Assembly: GCF_051133435.1 (NCBI RefSeq)
Contig: NZ_JBPGNY010000001.1
Location: 936,550 to 1,000,549 of the forward strand
Direction: 5' to 3'
Length of the DNA stretch: 64,000 nucleotides
From: JAAYAO01 sp051133435
GTDB taxonomy: Bacteria; Actinomycetota; Actinomycetes; Propionibacteriales; Propionibacteriaceae
Shown: in pieces, positions 43,119 to 52,203 of the stretch
Position numbering within the stretch: the stretch's first letter is position 1
How the letters are laid out: each line of letters starts with the position of its first letter
Notes under the pieces: generated by a model
Database searches by the model: none
Told to the model about the DNA's origin: nothing
Seen by the model: the letters and a program-made list of their open reading frames with translations, nothing else
Position numbers and translations under genes: made by a program

Positions 43119-45310
43119 GCACGGTCCCGAACTTCAGTCAGATCGAACTGGGCGACGGCGCTCCCCCGGCCGACTCGCTCGACCAGTTCAAGGCCCTGCA
43201 GGAGGGCTTGGACCTCACCCCGTGGGAGACCCCGGAGAAGATCGTCGTCGACCCGGTGTTCGACGAGCACGACCTGGAGGGTCTGGACTTCCTGCAGACC
43301 CGCCCCGGGATCGCGCCCTTCCTGCGCGGCCCCTACGCGACGATGTATGTGAACCAGCCGTGGACGATCCGCCAGTACGCGGGGTTCTCCACCGCCGAGG
43401 AGTCGAACGCCTTCTACCGCCGCAACCTGGCCGCCGGCCAGAAGGGCCTGTCGATCGCCTTCGACCTGGCCACCCACCGCGGTTACGACTCCGACCACCC
43501 CCGGGTGGCCGGTGACGTCGGCATGGCCGGTGTGGCGATCGACTCGATCCTGGACATGCGCCAACTGTTCGACGGCATCCCGTTGGACCAGATGAGCGTG
43601 TCGATGACCATGAACGGTGCGGTGCTGCCGGTGCTGGCGCTCTATGTCGCCGCCGCCGAGGAGCAGGGCGTCAAGCCCGAACAGCTCGCGGGCACGATCC
43701 AGAACGACATCCTCAAGGAGTTCATGGTTCGTAACACCTACATCTACCCGCCCGAACCGTCGATGCGGATCATCGCCGACATCTTCGCCTACACCTCGGC
43801 GAATATGCCGAAGTTCAACTCGATCTCGATCTCCGGCTACCACATGCAGGAGGCCGGGGCGACCGCCGACATCGAGATGGCCTACACCCTGGCCGACGGG
43901 GTGGAGTACATCCGGGCCGGTCAGGCCGTCGGGCTGGACGTGGACAAGTTCGCCCCCCGGTTGTCGTTCTTCTGGGCGATCGGCATGAACGTGTTCATGG
44001 AGATCGCCAAGATGCGGGCCGCCCGGCTGCTGTGGGCGCGGCTGGTGCGCGAGACCGGTGCGAAGAACTCCAAGTCGATGTCGCTGCGCACCCACTCGCA
44101 GACCTCCGGCTGGTCGCTGACCGCCCAGGACGTCTACAACAACGTGATGCGCACCTGCCTGGAGGCGATGGCCTCCACCCAGGGCCACACCCAGTCGCTG
44201 CACACCAACGCGCTGGACGAGGCGATCGCGCTGCCGACCGATTTCTCCGCCCGGATCGCCCGCAACACCCAGCTGATCATCCAGCAGGAATCGGGCACCA
44301 CCCGGGTGGTCGACCCGTGGGGTGGTTCGGCCTATGTCGAACGGCTCACCCACGATCTGGCCGAGAAGGCCTGGGCGCTGATCCAGGAGGTCGAGCAGGC
44401 CGGCGGGATGGCCAAGGCGATCGAGGCCGGCATTCCGAAGATGCGCATCGAGGAGGCCGCCGCCCGCACCCAGGCCCGGATCGACTCGGGCCGCCAGCCG
44501 CTGATCGGGGTCAACAAGTACGTGGTCGCCGACGACGACAGCACCCCCGATGTGCTGAAGGTCGACAACGCCAAGGTGCGCGCCGAGCAGATCGCCAAGC
44601 TGCAGCGGCTGCGCGCCGAGCGGGACGAGGAAGCCACCCAGGAGGCGCTGAAGAAGCTCACCTGGGCCGCGGCCAACCCCGACCCGACCGACCCGGAGCG
44701 CAACCTGCTGCATCTGTCCATCGACGCGGCCCGCAAATGGGCCTCGGTCGGTGAGATTTCCGACGCCCTGGAGGAGGTGTTCGGCCGCTACACCGCGCAG
44801 ATCCGTACCATCAGTGGTGTGTATCGCAGTGAAGCTGGTGAGAGTGAGTCGGTCACCAAGGCCCGGGAGTTGGTCGACGAGTTCGAGGCCAAGCACGGTC
44901 GTCGTCCGCGGGTGCTGATCGCGAAGATGGGCCAGGACGGTCACGACCGCGGCCAGAAGGTGATCGCCACCGCGTATGCCGACCTGGGCATGGACGTGGA
45001 CGTCGGTCCGCTGTTCCAGACCCCGGCCGAGGCCGCCCGGCAGGCGATCGAGGCCGATGTGCACGTGGTGGGTGTTTCCTCACTGGCCGCGGGCCACCTC
45101 ACCCTGGTGCCGGACCTGCGCGCCGAGCTCGACAAGCTGGGCCGTCCGGACATGATGATCGTGGTCGGCGGGGTGATCCCGTCGCAGGACTTCGATGAAC
45201 TGTTGGCCGCCGGCGCGACCGCGATCTACCCGCCGGGCACCAACATTCCCGAGGCCGCGATCAACCTGATCACCAAGCTCGACGAACAACTGGCAGCGGA
45301 TGCGTCGTGA
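43115..45310 (+). CDS. mutB: Methylmalonyl-CoA mutase large (alpha) subunit
   Basis: 731 residues. The substrate-binding barrel includes the N-terminal RGPYATMYVNQPWTIRQYAGFSTAEESN. The C-terminal cobalamin-binding domain has the base-off signature GQDGHDRGQKV followed by the GLDVDVGPLF-like strand. It converts (R)-methylmalonyl-CoA to succinyl-CoA using adenosylcobalamin. The GTG start overlaps mutA by GTGA. Catalytic capacity looks intact. Confidence 0.97.
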   Translation: MSTVPNFSQIELGDGAPPADSLDQFKALQEGLDLTPWETPEKIVVDPVFDEHDLEGLDFLQTRPGIAPFLRGPYATMYVNQPWTIRQYAGFSTAEESNAFYRRNLAAGQKGLSIAFDLATHRGYDSDHPRVAGDVGMAGVAIDSILDMRQLFDGIPLDQMSVSMTMNGAVLPVLALYVAAAEEQGVKPEQLAGTIQNDILKEFMVRNTYIYPPEPSMRIIADIFAYTSANMPKFNSISISGYHMQEAGATADIEMAYTLADGVEYIRAGQAVGLDVDKFAPRLSFFWAIGMNVFMEIAKMRAARLLWARLVRETGAKNSKSMSLRTHSQTSGWSLTAQDVYNNVMRTCLEAMASTQGHTQSLHTNALDEAIALPTDFSARIARNTQLIIQQESGTTRVVDPWGGSAYVERLTHDLAEKAWALIQEVEQAGGMAKAIEAGIPKMRIEEAAARTQARIDSGRQPLIGVNKYVVADDDSTPDVLKVDNAKVRAEQIAKLQRLRAERDEEATQEALKKLTWAAANPDPTDPERNLLHLSIDAARKWASVGEISDALEEVFGRYTAQIRTISGVYRSEAGESESVTKARELVDEFEAKHGRRPRVLIAKMGQDGHDRGQKVIATAYADLGMDVDVGPLFQTPAEAARQAIEADVHVVGVSSLAAGHLTLVPDLRAELDKLGRPDMMIVVGGVIPSQDFDELLAAGATAIYPPGTNIPEAAINLITKLDEQLAADAS

Positions 45311-46350
45311 CCCGACAGACCCCCGAGGCACTTGCTGAGGCTGTCCGTTCCGGTTCCCGCACGCACATCGCCCGGGCGATCACCCTGGTCGAGTCGACCC
45401 GGCTCGACCATCGGGCCCAGGCCCGCGAGTTGCTGCGCCTGCTGCGTCCCCACGTGGGCAACGCGGTGCGGGTCGGCATCTCCGGGGTGCCCGGGGCGGG
45501 CAAGTCGACCTTCATCGACGCCCTGGGAACCCGGCTGATCGACAAGGGCCACAAGGTGTCGGTGCTGGCGGTCGACCCGTCCAGTTCCCGCACCGGCGGT
45601 TCGATTCTGGGCGACCGCACCCGGATGGGCGCGCTGACCCAGTCGGACAGTGCCTTCGTGCGGCCGTCCCCGTCCGGGGGGCACCTGGGCGGGGTGGCGC
45701 GGGCCACCCGCGAGTCGATGCTGATCGTGGAGGCCGCCGGCTACGACGTCACCCTGGTCGAAACCGTGGGTGTGGGTCAGTCCGAGGTCGCGGTGGCCGG
45801 CATGGTCGACACCTTCCTGCTGCTCACCCTGGCCCGGGCCGGTGACCAGTTGCAGGGCATCAAGAAGGGCATCCTGGAGATGGCCGATGTGATCACGGTC
45901 AACAAGGCCGACGGCGATCACGAGGGCGAGGCCCGGGTTGCCGCCCGGGATCTGAGCGTGGCGATGAAACTGATCACCTCCGACCCCGATGCCCGCCGGC
46001 CACCGGTGCTGACCAGCAGTTCCTACACCGGTCACGGCCTGGACGATGTCTGGGCTGCGGTGCTGGAACACCGCGAGTACCTGGAATCGCTCAACGGTGG
46101 TCTGAAGGCCCGGCGTGGCCGGCAACAGGTCGACTGGCTCTGGGCGCTGATGCGCGGGGAACTCGAGGACGCGCTGCGCCGGGCACCCTCGGTGCGCGAG
46201 GCCCGCGGGGCGGTCGAAGACCGGATCAGGTCGGGTGAGATCAGCGCCCTGGAAGGGTCGCAGGACCTGCTCGGCCGGTTCCTGACCGATTTGCCCGAGA
46301 TGTGGCCGGATCTGTATCACGGCAACGCGTCATCCGAGCCGGAATCCTGA
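45307..46350 (+). CDS. meaB: MeaB/ArgK GTPase, methylmalonyl-CoA mutase chaperone
   Basis: 347 residues. Walker A GVPGAGKST (60-68), followed by the VDPSSSRTGGSILGDRTRM switch and the nucleotide-specificity NKAD motif (ITVNKADGD). MeaB protects the mutase and gates adenosylcobalamin loading. The GTG start overlaps mutB by GTGA, completing the standard operon. The older arginine-kinase-like name (ArgK) refers to the same family. Confidence 0.95.
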   Translation: MTRQTPEALAEAVRSGSRTHIARAITLVESTRLDHRAQARELLRLLRPHVGNAVRVGISGVPGAGKSTFIDALGTRLIDKGHKVSVLAVDPSSSRTGGSILGDRTRMGALTQSDSAFVRPSPSGGHLGGVARATRESMLIVEAAGYDVTLVETVGVGQSEVAVAGMVDTFLLLTLARAGDQLQGIKKGILEMADVITVNKADGDHEGEARVAARDLSVAMKLITSDPDARRPPVLTSSSYTGHGLDDVWAAVLEHREYLESLNGGLKARRGRQQVDWLWALMRGELEDALRRAPSVREARGAVEDRIRSGEISALEGSQDLLGRFLTDLPEMWPDLYHGNASSEPES

Positions 46351-46378
46351 CTCGGCGGCGAGACGGCAGAATGTAGCC

Positions 46379-47920
46379 ATGCCCCATCCCGGCGTCCTCG
46401 ATCCGGCTGATCTGCGATACGAACGGTATTTCCCACCCGTACCGCTGGGGATGCCCCGCGCTGCTCAGTCGTGGGCCTGGGGTCAACACCGGGTGCACCT
46501 GGAACATGTCGGCGAGGCCGATGCCCCGGTGCGGATCATTCTGGTGCACGGGGCGGGTGGCAACGCGGCCGCGATGTGGCCGCTGGCCGCCCAATTCGCC
46601 GCCCTCGGGGCTCGCATCACGATGCCGGACCTGCCCGGTTACGGCCGCACCCAGAGCCGCCAACCCGGCCGGATCCGCTTTCATCAGTGGGGCGACATGC
46701 TCGCCGACCTGGTCACCAAGGAGGACGACGAGCGCCCGCTGTTGCTGATCGGCGCCTCCCTCGGTGGGCTGCTGGCGCTCGATACCGCGACCCGTACCGG
46801 TGCCGTCGACGCGGTGATCGCCACCGCCCTGTTGGACCCGTCCGACCCGGACGTGCGTGCGGCGACGCTGCGCTCGAAATGGTTGGCAACCGCCGGCCCG
46901 GCACTGTTGGCCGCGGCGGCCGGCCCCTTCGCGAGCCGGCAGGTGCCGTTGCGGTGGGTGTCGCGGATGGGGCGGATCGCCAACGAACCCGAACTGCGCA
47001 AGGAGTTGCTGCACGACACCCGGGGGGCCGGGAACACCGCTTCGCTGGGCTGGATGCGGTCATTCCTGAAGGCTCGTCCGCACACCCCGGCCGAGCAGGT
47101 GGACGTACCGGTGGTGCTGGTGCACGGCGACCGCGATCGCTGGACCCCGCTCGCGCTGAGCGTGAAGTACCTGCGCCGGATTCCCGCTCCCACCGCCGTG
47201 GTGCCATTGGTCGACAGCGGCCACTTCCCGTCCGACGAGGCCGGGGTGGCGACCATGATCAACTCGGTGGCGATGGTCATCGACGCGCTCGCCACCGCAC
47301 CGGCCGACCAGCGCAAGGACGCGGTGGCCCAGGCCGTGGGGGCCCTGGACGAGGCCGACTCCAGCCCCGAGGGGATCAAACCCGTCCAACCGCGCTGGGA
47401 AGCGGCCCGGGTACGCAGCCTGAAGCAGACCCTGCGCCACCCGCACGATGAGTACGCCCGCTGGCTCTACCGCGGTGGCCCGCGCACGATCACCAAACTG
47501 CTCTACCTCAAGCCCGCCTCCTGGCTCTCCCGCACGCGGCTGTCGCCCATGGTCAACCTGGTGGTCGACGGACGACGGTCGGGCAAGCCGGTGAGTTTCC
47601 CGCTGGTGATGGCGAAGCTGGACGGGCAGCGCTACTTGGTGTCGATGCTGGGTGAGCGGGCCCAGTGGGTGCACAACGTGCGCGCTGCCGAGGGGGCCGC
47701 GACCCTGCGTCATGGCCGCACCGAACACGTCCAACTGGTCGAGTTGGGGCCCGATCGGGTGCAGCGGGCCCGGGTGATGCAGGCCTTCCTGAAGTCCGCC
47801 CCGGGGGCTCGTCCGCACATTCCGGTGCAGCACGACGATCCGCTGGAGGTGATCGGCGAGGTGGCGGCCGACTGGCCGATCTTCCGGGTCGAGACCGCCC
47901 AGACCTCGATCGGACGCTGA
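46379..47920 (+). CDS. Fusion of alpha/beta hydrolase and deazaflavin nitroreductase-like domain
   Basis: 513 residues with two parts. Residues 30-305 are an alpha/beta hydrolase: LVHGAGG, GASLGG (Ser127), an Asp in VHGDRD near 251 and His282 in DSGHFP. Residues about 380-513 resemble the small F420-dependent nitroreductase/DUF385 fold (VVDGRRSGKPVSFPL, then DGQRYLVSMLGERAQWVHNVRAAEGAATLRHG). A roughly 70-residue linker joins them. It follows meaB by 28 bases and may be transcribed with it, yet has no known role in methylmalonyl metabolism. The second domain could also act only as a lipid- or F420-binding module. Confidence 0.82.
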   Translation: MPHPGVLDPADLRYERYFPPVPLGMPRAAQSWAWGQHRVHLEHVGEADAPVRIILVHGAGGNAAAMWPLAAQFAALGARITMPDLPGYGRTQSRQPGRIRFHQWGDMLADLVTKEDDERPLLLIGASLGGLLALDTATRTGAVDAVIATALLDPSDPDVRAATLRSKWLATAGPALLAAAAGPFASRQVPLRWVSRMGRIANEPELRKELLHDTRGAGNTASLGWMRSFLKARPHTPAEQVDVPVVLVHGDRDRWTPLALSVKYLRRIPAPTAVVPLVDSGHFPSDEAGVATMINSVAMVIDALATAPADQRKDAVAQAVGALDEADSSPEGIKPVQPRWEAARVRSLKQTLRHPHDEYARWLYRGGPRTITKLLYLKPASWLSRTRLSPMVNLVVDGRRSGKPVSFPLVMAKLDGQRYLVSMLGERAQWVHNVRAAEGAATLRHGRTEHVQLVELGPDRVQRARVMQAFLKSAPGARPHIPVQHDDPLEVIGEVAADWPIFRVETAQTSIGR

Positions 47921-47939
47921 GCCCACCGAGGGGGCGGGT

Positions 47940-48695
47940 TCAGTAGTAGACCGCGATCGGTGCGACCGGCCCGGGGATGCACTGCACCGGGGTGTCGAAG
48001 ATGTCGGTCAGCACCTCGTCGCGAATGATCTCCTCGGGCGTGCCGAAACACACCACCCGGCTGTCCTTCATCGCGCAGATCCGGTCGGCATAGCGTCCGG
48101 CGAAGTTGATGTCGTGCAACACCACCACCACGGTGCGGCCCAGTTCGTCGGCGGCATCGCGCAGCAGCCTCATGATCTGCACGCCGTGACGCATGTCCAG
48201 GTTGTTCAGTGGCTCGTCCAACAGCAGGTAGTCGGTGTCCTGGGCAAGCACCATCGCCACATAGGCGCGTTGCCGTTGTCCGCCGGACAGTTCGTCGAGG
48301 TAGCGGCCCTGCAATTGGCCGAGGTCGAGGAAGTCGACCGCCTGATCGATCAGCGCCTGGTCGTGCTCGGTGAGCCGGCCCTTGGAGTACGGGAAACGCC
48401 CGAGACCGACCAATTGGCGCACCGTCAGCCGGGTGACGTAGTGGTTCTCCTGGCGCAGGATCGCCATCACCTTCGCCAGCTCGTTCGACGACGTGCGCCG
48501 GATGTCGTGCCCGGCGACCTCGATCGACCCGCCGTCCATCTCGGTGAGCCGGCCGGCCATCGTCAGCAGGGTGGATTTGCCGGCTCCGTTCGGGCCGATC
48601 AGCGCGGTCACCCCGCCGGCGGGCAGGTCGAGGTCGACCGGGCCGATCTGCACCTCGGAGCTGTAGCGCTTCATGGCGCCGCGGATGCTGATCAC
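47940..48695 (-). CDS. Iron-siderophore ABC importer, ATP-binding protein (YclP/CeuD-like)
   Basis: 251 residues. Walker A GPNGAGKST, signature LSGGQRQR, Walker B LLLDEP and the switch His are intact. RLTVRQLVGLGRFPYSKGRLTEHD is the characteristic stretch of siderophore ATPases, especially the petrobactin/catecholate group (YclP). GTG 48695 overlaps the permease stop; the frame is open upstream only as a shadow of the permease. It is the last gene of the iron operon and is under the DtxR-type boxes at 51911-51949. Confidence 0.92.
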   Translation of the reverse strand: MISIRGAMKRYSSEVQIGPVDLDLPAGGVTALIGPNGAGKSTLLTMAGRLTEMDGGSIEVAGHDIRRTSSNELAKVMAILRQENHYVTRLTVRQLVGLGRFPYSKGRLTEHDQALIDQAVDFLDLGQLQGRYLDELSGGQRQRAYVAMVLAQDTDYLLLDEPLNNLDMRHGVQIMRLLRDAADELGRTVVVVLHDINFAGRYADRICAMKDSRVVCFGTPEEIIRDEVLTDIFDTPVQCIPGPVAPIAVYY

Positions 48696-49747
48696 AGCCG
48701 TCCCTTTCGCAGCAGGTGGACGATGAAGAAGGTGCCGCCGACGATCTCGATGATGATGCCCACCGAGCCCTCGGCGTAGAACAGGTGCCGCAGCACGAAG
48801 TAGGCCCCAGCCAGCAGCACGATGCCGGTGAGCCACACAGTCGGGAACAGGTAGCGGTGGTCGAAGGTGTCGGCCAACTGGTAGGCGATCATCGCGACCA
48901 GGAATCCCAGGAAGGCCAACGGCCCGACCAGCGAGGTGGTCACCGCCATCAGCACCGCGATCAGCATCAACATCACGATCGATTCGCGTTTGTGGTTGAT
49001 GCCCAGGTTGGTGGCCACGTCCCGGCCCAGGGCGATCACGTTCAGGGTTCGGGCGCGCAACCACAGGTATCCGCCGGCCAGCCCGGCGAGCACCATCGCC
49101 GCCGGTAGGTAGGTGGCGTCCGCGTTGGCGATGCTGCCGATCAACCGGGCGGTGAGGACGTCGAACTCGCCCGGGGTGAGCAGCCGCTGCATGAAGGTGG
49201 CCAGCGCACCCAGCCCGGTGCCCAGGATGATGCCGACCAGCAGGGTGAGGTGGATGCCGGCGCGGCGGCCGGTCAGCAGCCAGCCGTACAGCAGGGCGGC
49301 GAATCCGACCATCAGCCCGACCTGGCCGAGGTACTGCCACACCCCTTGCACCATGGTGGCGCCGGCGACACCGAAGAGGAACACCGCGCCGGTTTGCACC
49401 ACCCGGTACAGCGACTCGAAGCCCATGATCGCCGGGGTGATGATCCGGTTGTTGGTGATGGTGTGAAAGGCGACGGTGGCGATGCCCTGGCAGAAGGCGA
49501 CCACCACCACGATCACCATGTTGGTGGCGCGCAGTTCGGCGATCCGCCAGAACCCCCTGCTGCCCAGCGGCATCGGGTTGTCCCAGGCCAGGTTCGCGAA
49601 CAGCAGGGCGGGGGCGGCGATCGCCAGGCAGATCAGGATCAGCCAGTACCGACGGGCCGCGGCCGGGGTCGGGAAGGCGCCCGCGTGTCGGTGCCGGTGT
49701 CGGTACCGGTGCGGTTCGGTGCCGGCCAGGGCGGTGAGCTCAGCCAC
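48692..49747 (-). CDS. FecCD-family iron-siderophore permease, second subunit
   Basis: 351 residues with about nine membrane segments. Typical FecCD motifs are visible: LNVIALGRDVATNLGINHKRE and GPLAFLGFLVAMIAYQL. The N-terminus has a His/Arg-rich cytoplasmic tail (PHRYRHRHRHAG). The GTG start overlaps the first permease gene by eight bases. With its partner it forms the heterodimeric channel. Confidence 0.9.
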   Translation of the reverse strand: MAELTALAGTEPHRYRHRHRHAGAFPTPAAARRYWLILICLAIAAPALLFANLAWDNPMPLGSRGFWRIAELRATNMVIVVVVAFCQGIATVAFHTITNNRIITPAIMGFESLYRVVQTGAVFLFGVAGATMVQGVWQYLGQVGLMVGFAALLYGWLLTGRRAGIHLTLLVGIILGTGLGALATFMQRLLTPGEFDVLTARLIGSIANADATYLPAAMVLAGLAGGYLWLRARTLNVIALGRDVATNLGINHKRESIVMLMLIAVLMAVTTSLVGPLAFLGFLVAMIAYQLADTFDHRYLFPTVWLTGIVLLAGAYFVLRHLFYAEGSVGIIIEIVGGTFFIVHLLRKGRL

Positions 49748-50753
49748 GCCGCTGCCTCAGCAACAGGGCGATGAAGACCACCGCGCCGACCACGGCCAGG
49801 ATCAGGGCCACCGGCACCTCGAAGGGGGCGATGATGACCCGTCCGATGATGTCGCAGACGGTCACCATCGCGACGCCGAGCAGGCCCACCCAGGGCAGGT
49901 TGGAGCGCAGGTTGTCGCCCCGGTACAGCGAGACGATGTTGGGCACGATCAGGCCGAGGAAGGGCAGGTTGCCGACCACGACGGTGACGATGCCGCTGGC
50001 CGCGGCGATCAGGCCGGTGCCGAGCAGAATCACCAGCTTGTAGTTGACCCCGACATTGGTGGCGAAGTCCTGGCCGAGCCCGACCACGGTGAATCGATCT
50101 GCGGCGATGAAGATCGCCAGCACGATCAGCGCGATCAGCCACAGTGGCTCGTACTGCCCGCGCAGTACCGAGGTGAAGGAGCCGAGAAACCAGACCCCCA
50201 TGCTCTGCAGCATGTTGGTGGCCAGGGCGAGATAGGTGGAGATCGCGCCGACCACCCCGCCGAGCATGATGCCGACGATCGGCACGATGATCGATGAGCG
50301 CAGCGTGATCCGGCGCAGGATCAGGAAGAAGATCATCGTGCCGCCGAAGGCCGTCAGCACCGCGACGGCCATTTTGGTCAGCAGGGAGGCCTGCGGGGCC
50401 AGGATCATCACCATCAGCAGGCCGAGCCCGGCCCATTCGGTGGTGCCGGTGGTGGTCGGTTCGACGAACCGGTTCTGGGTGAGCTGTTGCATCACCAGGC
50501 CCGACATCGCCATCGCCGCACCGGCCAGCACCAGCGCCGCGGTGCGCGGAATCCGGGTGATCGCGAACATCTGCCAGCCGTCCGGATTGGTCCAGATGTC
50601 GTAAGCCCCGACGAACAGCGACGCGGTCACCAGAGCTCCGGTGAGGATCACGCCCAGTACCAGGGGCCGGGTGAACAGCGTGCTCTTCGCTCGCCGATGT
50701 GTCCCGGCGCCGGCGGTGAGCAGGTCGGGGGCGATGTCGGTGTGGGTGCTCAT
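49740..50753 (-). CDS. FecCD-family iron-siderophore permease, first subunit
   Basis: 337 residues with about nine membrane segments. The FecCD cytoplasmic coupling loop (FTVVGLGQDFATNVGVNYKLV) and the VGNLPFLGLIVPNIVSLYRG loop are present. It follows the binding-protein gene by 55 bases. The order SBP-permease-permease-ATPase matches FatBCD/CeuBCDE and YclNOPQ importers. Confidence 0.9.
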   Translation of the reverse strand: MSTHTDIAPDLLTAGAGTHRRAKSTLFTRPLVLGVILTGALVTASLFVGAYDIWTNPDGWQMFAITRIPRTAALVLAGAAMAMSGLVMQQLTQNRFVEPTTTGTTEWAGLGLLMVMILAPQASLLTKMAVAVLTAFGGTMIFFLILRRITLRSSIIVPIVGIMLGGVVGAISTYLALATNMLQSMGVWFLGSFTSVLRGQYEPLWLIALIVLAIFIAADRFTVVGLGQDFATNVGVNYKLVILLGTGLIAAASGIVTVVVGNLPFLGLIVPNIVSLYRGDNLRSNLPWVGLLGVAMVTVCDIIGRVIIAPFEVPVALILAVVGAVVFIALLLRQRRG

Positions 50754-50808
50754 GGGGTTGCCTTCCCACGGGTGGGGCCGGGTCGGGCCGGCCCCACCCG
50801 AAGCCGGA

Positions 50809-51804
50809 TCAGTTGGCCTTTTCCATCGCTTCGGCCAGCGCGTTGAAGAACTCGGTGTAGGTCTGGATCGACTCGTTGATGTAGGTGTCGGCGGGCATGT
50901 AGACGATCTGGCCCTTCTGCACCGCGGTCACGTTCTTCAGCGCCGGCGACTCGGCGAGCAGTTCGTTGGCCGGGGTGTACTTCTCGCCGGTGTTGGCGCT
51001 GATCGCGGCATCCCGGTCCATCACCAGAATCCAATCGGGGTTCGACTGGGCGATCGCCTCGACGGAGATGTCGTCACCCTGGTGATCGGTGGAACCCTCG
51101 GCTTCCAGGGCCGGGGTCAGGCCGAGGATGTCGAAGACCGGGCCCAGGGTGCGTCCCGAACCGGGGGCGGCGTAGTTGATCTCACCGCCGGAGGTGATCA
51201 CCGCCATCACCTTGTCGCCGGACTTGTAGGCGGCCTTGACCCGTTCGATCGAGGTGTCGAAGTCGGTGACCAACTGGGCTGCCTCGTCCTGCTTGTCGAA
51301 GATCTTTCCGAGCCCCTCGGTCTGGCGACGCAGTTCGGCATCGAGGGGTTCACCCTCGCGCGGATCGAGTTCGATCATGGTGGCATCGGGGGCAAGCTTC
51401 TTGATGTCGGCGTAGTGCTGGGCGAATCGCTGGCCGTTGATCACCACATCGGGTTCGGCGGCGACGATCGCCTCGAGGTCCGGTTCCTTGTGGGTTCCGA
51501 GGTCGATGATCGACTCGTCCTTGCGGTAGGACAGTTCGCTCGACATCAGCCGCTTCGGGGCGGCGGTGAGTTCGATGTTCCACTGGGAGAGGGTCTCGAA
51601 GCTGCGGCTGTCGGTGGCGACGACCTTGGCCGGGTTCACCGGCACTTCGTGGGTACCGTGGTTGTCCTCGATCTGCACGGTCTTGGCTTCCCCACCCGTG
51701 CCCGGTCCGGTGTCGGCTCCGGAGTCGGTGGCGCAGGCGGTCAGCGCGAGTGCCGCGGCCAGGCCGCCGATCAGGGCCAGGCGACCCTGTAACGTCGTTG
51801 TCAT
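50809..51804 (-). CDS. Siderophore-binding lipoprotein (CeuE/YclQ-like)
   Basis: 331 residues. The signal peptide has lipobox LTAC (C24) and the mature protein is of cluster III type (PAKVVATDSRSFETLSQWNIELTAAPKRLM, PDVVINGQRFAQHYADIKKLAPDATMIEL). ATG 51804 gives the signal peptide directly; an upstream extension of 38 residues lacks any feature. It binds a ferric siderophore at the outer face of the membrane and hands it to the permease pair. The operon is presumably iron-repressed. Petrobactin/catecholate ligands are suggested by family resemblance only. Confidence 0.9.
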   Translation of the reverse strand: MTTTLQGRLALIGGLAAALALTACATDSGADTGPGTGGEAKTVQIEDNHGTHEVPVNPAKVVATDSRSFETLSQWNIELTAAPKRLMSSELSYRKDESIIDLGTHKEPDLEAIVAAEPDVVINGQRFAQHYADIKKLAPDATMIELDPREGEPLDAELRRQTEGLGKIFDKQDEAAQLVTDFDTSIERVKAAYKSGDKVMAVITSGGEINYAAPGSGRTLGPVFDILGLTPALEAEGSTDHQGDDISVEAIAQSNPDWILVMDRDAAISANTGEKYTPANELLAESPALKNVTAVQKGQIVYMPADTYINESIQTYTEFFNALAEAMEKAN

Positions 51805-51910
51805 CGAAAGTGTCCTTGTCGGGTTGTGATCGCGGGTCGATCCGCTGTGGTCCGGAACGTCGGGCGTCCGGTTGTGGTCACTCTCACCGTCCGAGCCGCG
51901 CGCCAACTCA

Positions 51911-51949
51911 TTAGGCAAGGCTTACCTATATGAGGTAAGGCTCACCTAA
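51911..51949. promoter_or_regulatory. Two tandem DtxR/IdeR iron boxes
   Basis: TTAGGCAAGGCTTACCTAT (51911-51929) and TGAGGTAAGGCTCACCTAA (51931-51949) each fit the 19-bp DtxR/IdeR palindrome with a few mismatches. They are separated by a single base. They lie about 107 bases upstream of the siderophore-binding gene. Iron-loaded repressor would close the importer operon. Confidence 0.88.
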
Positions 51950-52203
51950 GGAAACACATCGGCGGCGGTGTTCGCCAGTCGGTCTCACTGCCTGGGACGA
52001 GCGCATCGGCGGGTCCGAACGTCGATCGGCACTGCCGACCAGGGGAGCCGCGGCCCGGGTAACATCCCGTCCAGTTGTGATCGGTAGCGGGGTCCGATCC
52101 GCAGAATCAGGTGCAGGCCTCTGCCTCACGAAGACGCGCAGATCGCGCTCGGAGTCGAGGCGGGAGTGCGGGACACATCTCGTCGTATCCAAGGATGGAT
52201 TTC
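51950..52203. other. Intergenic stretch without recognisable gene
   Basis: Together with 51805-51949 this is a 399-base gap between divergent genes. Apart from the iron boxes it contains no convincing coding segment. The AAGGATGGA context near 52191 is the ribosome site for the next gene. Confidence 0.6.
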
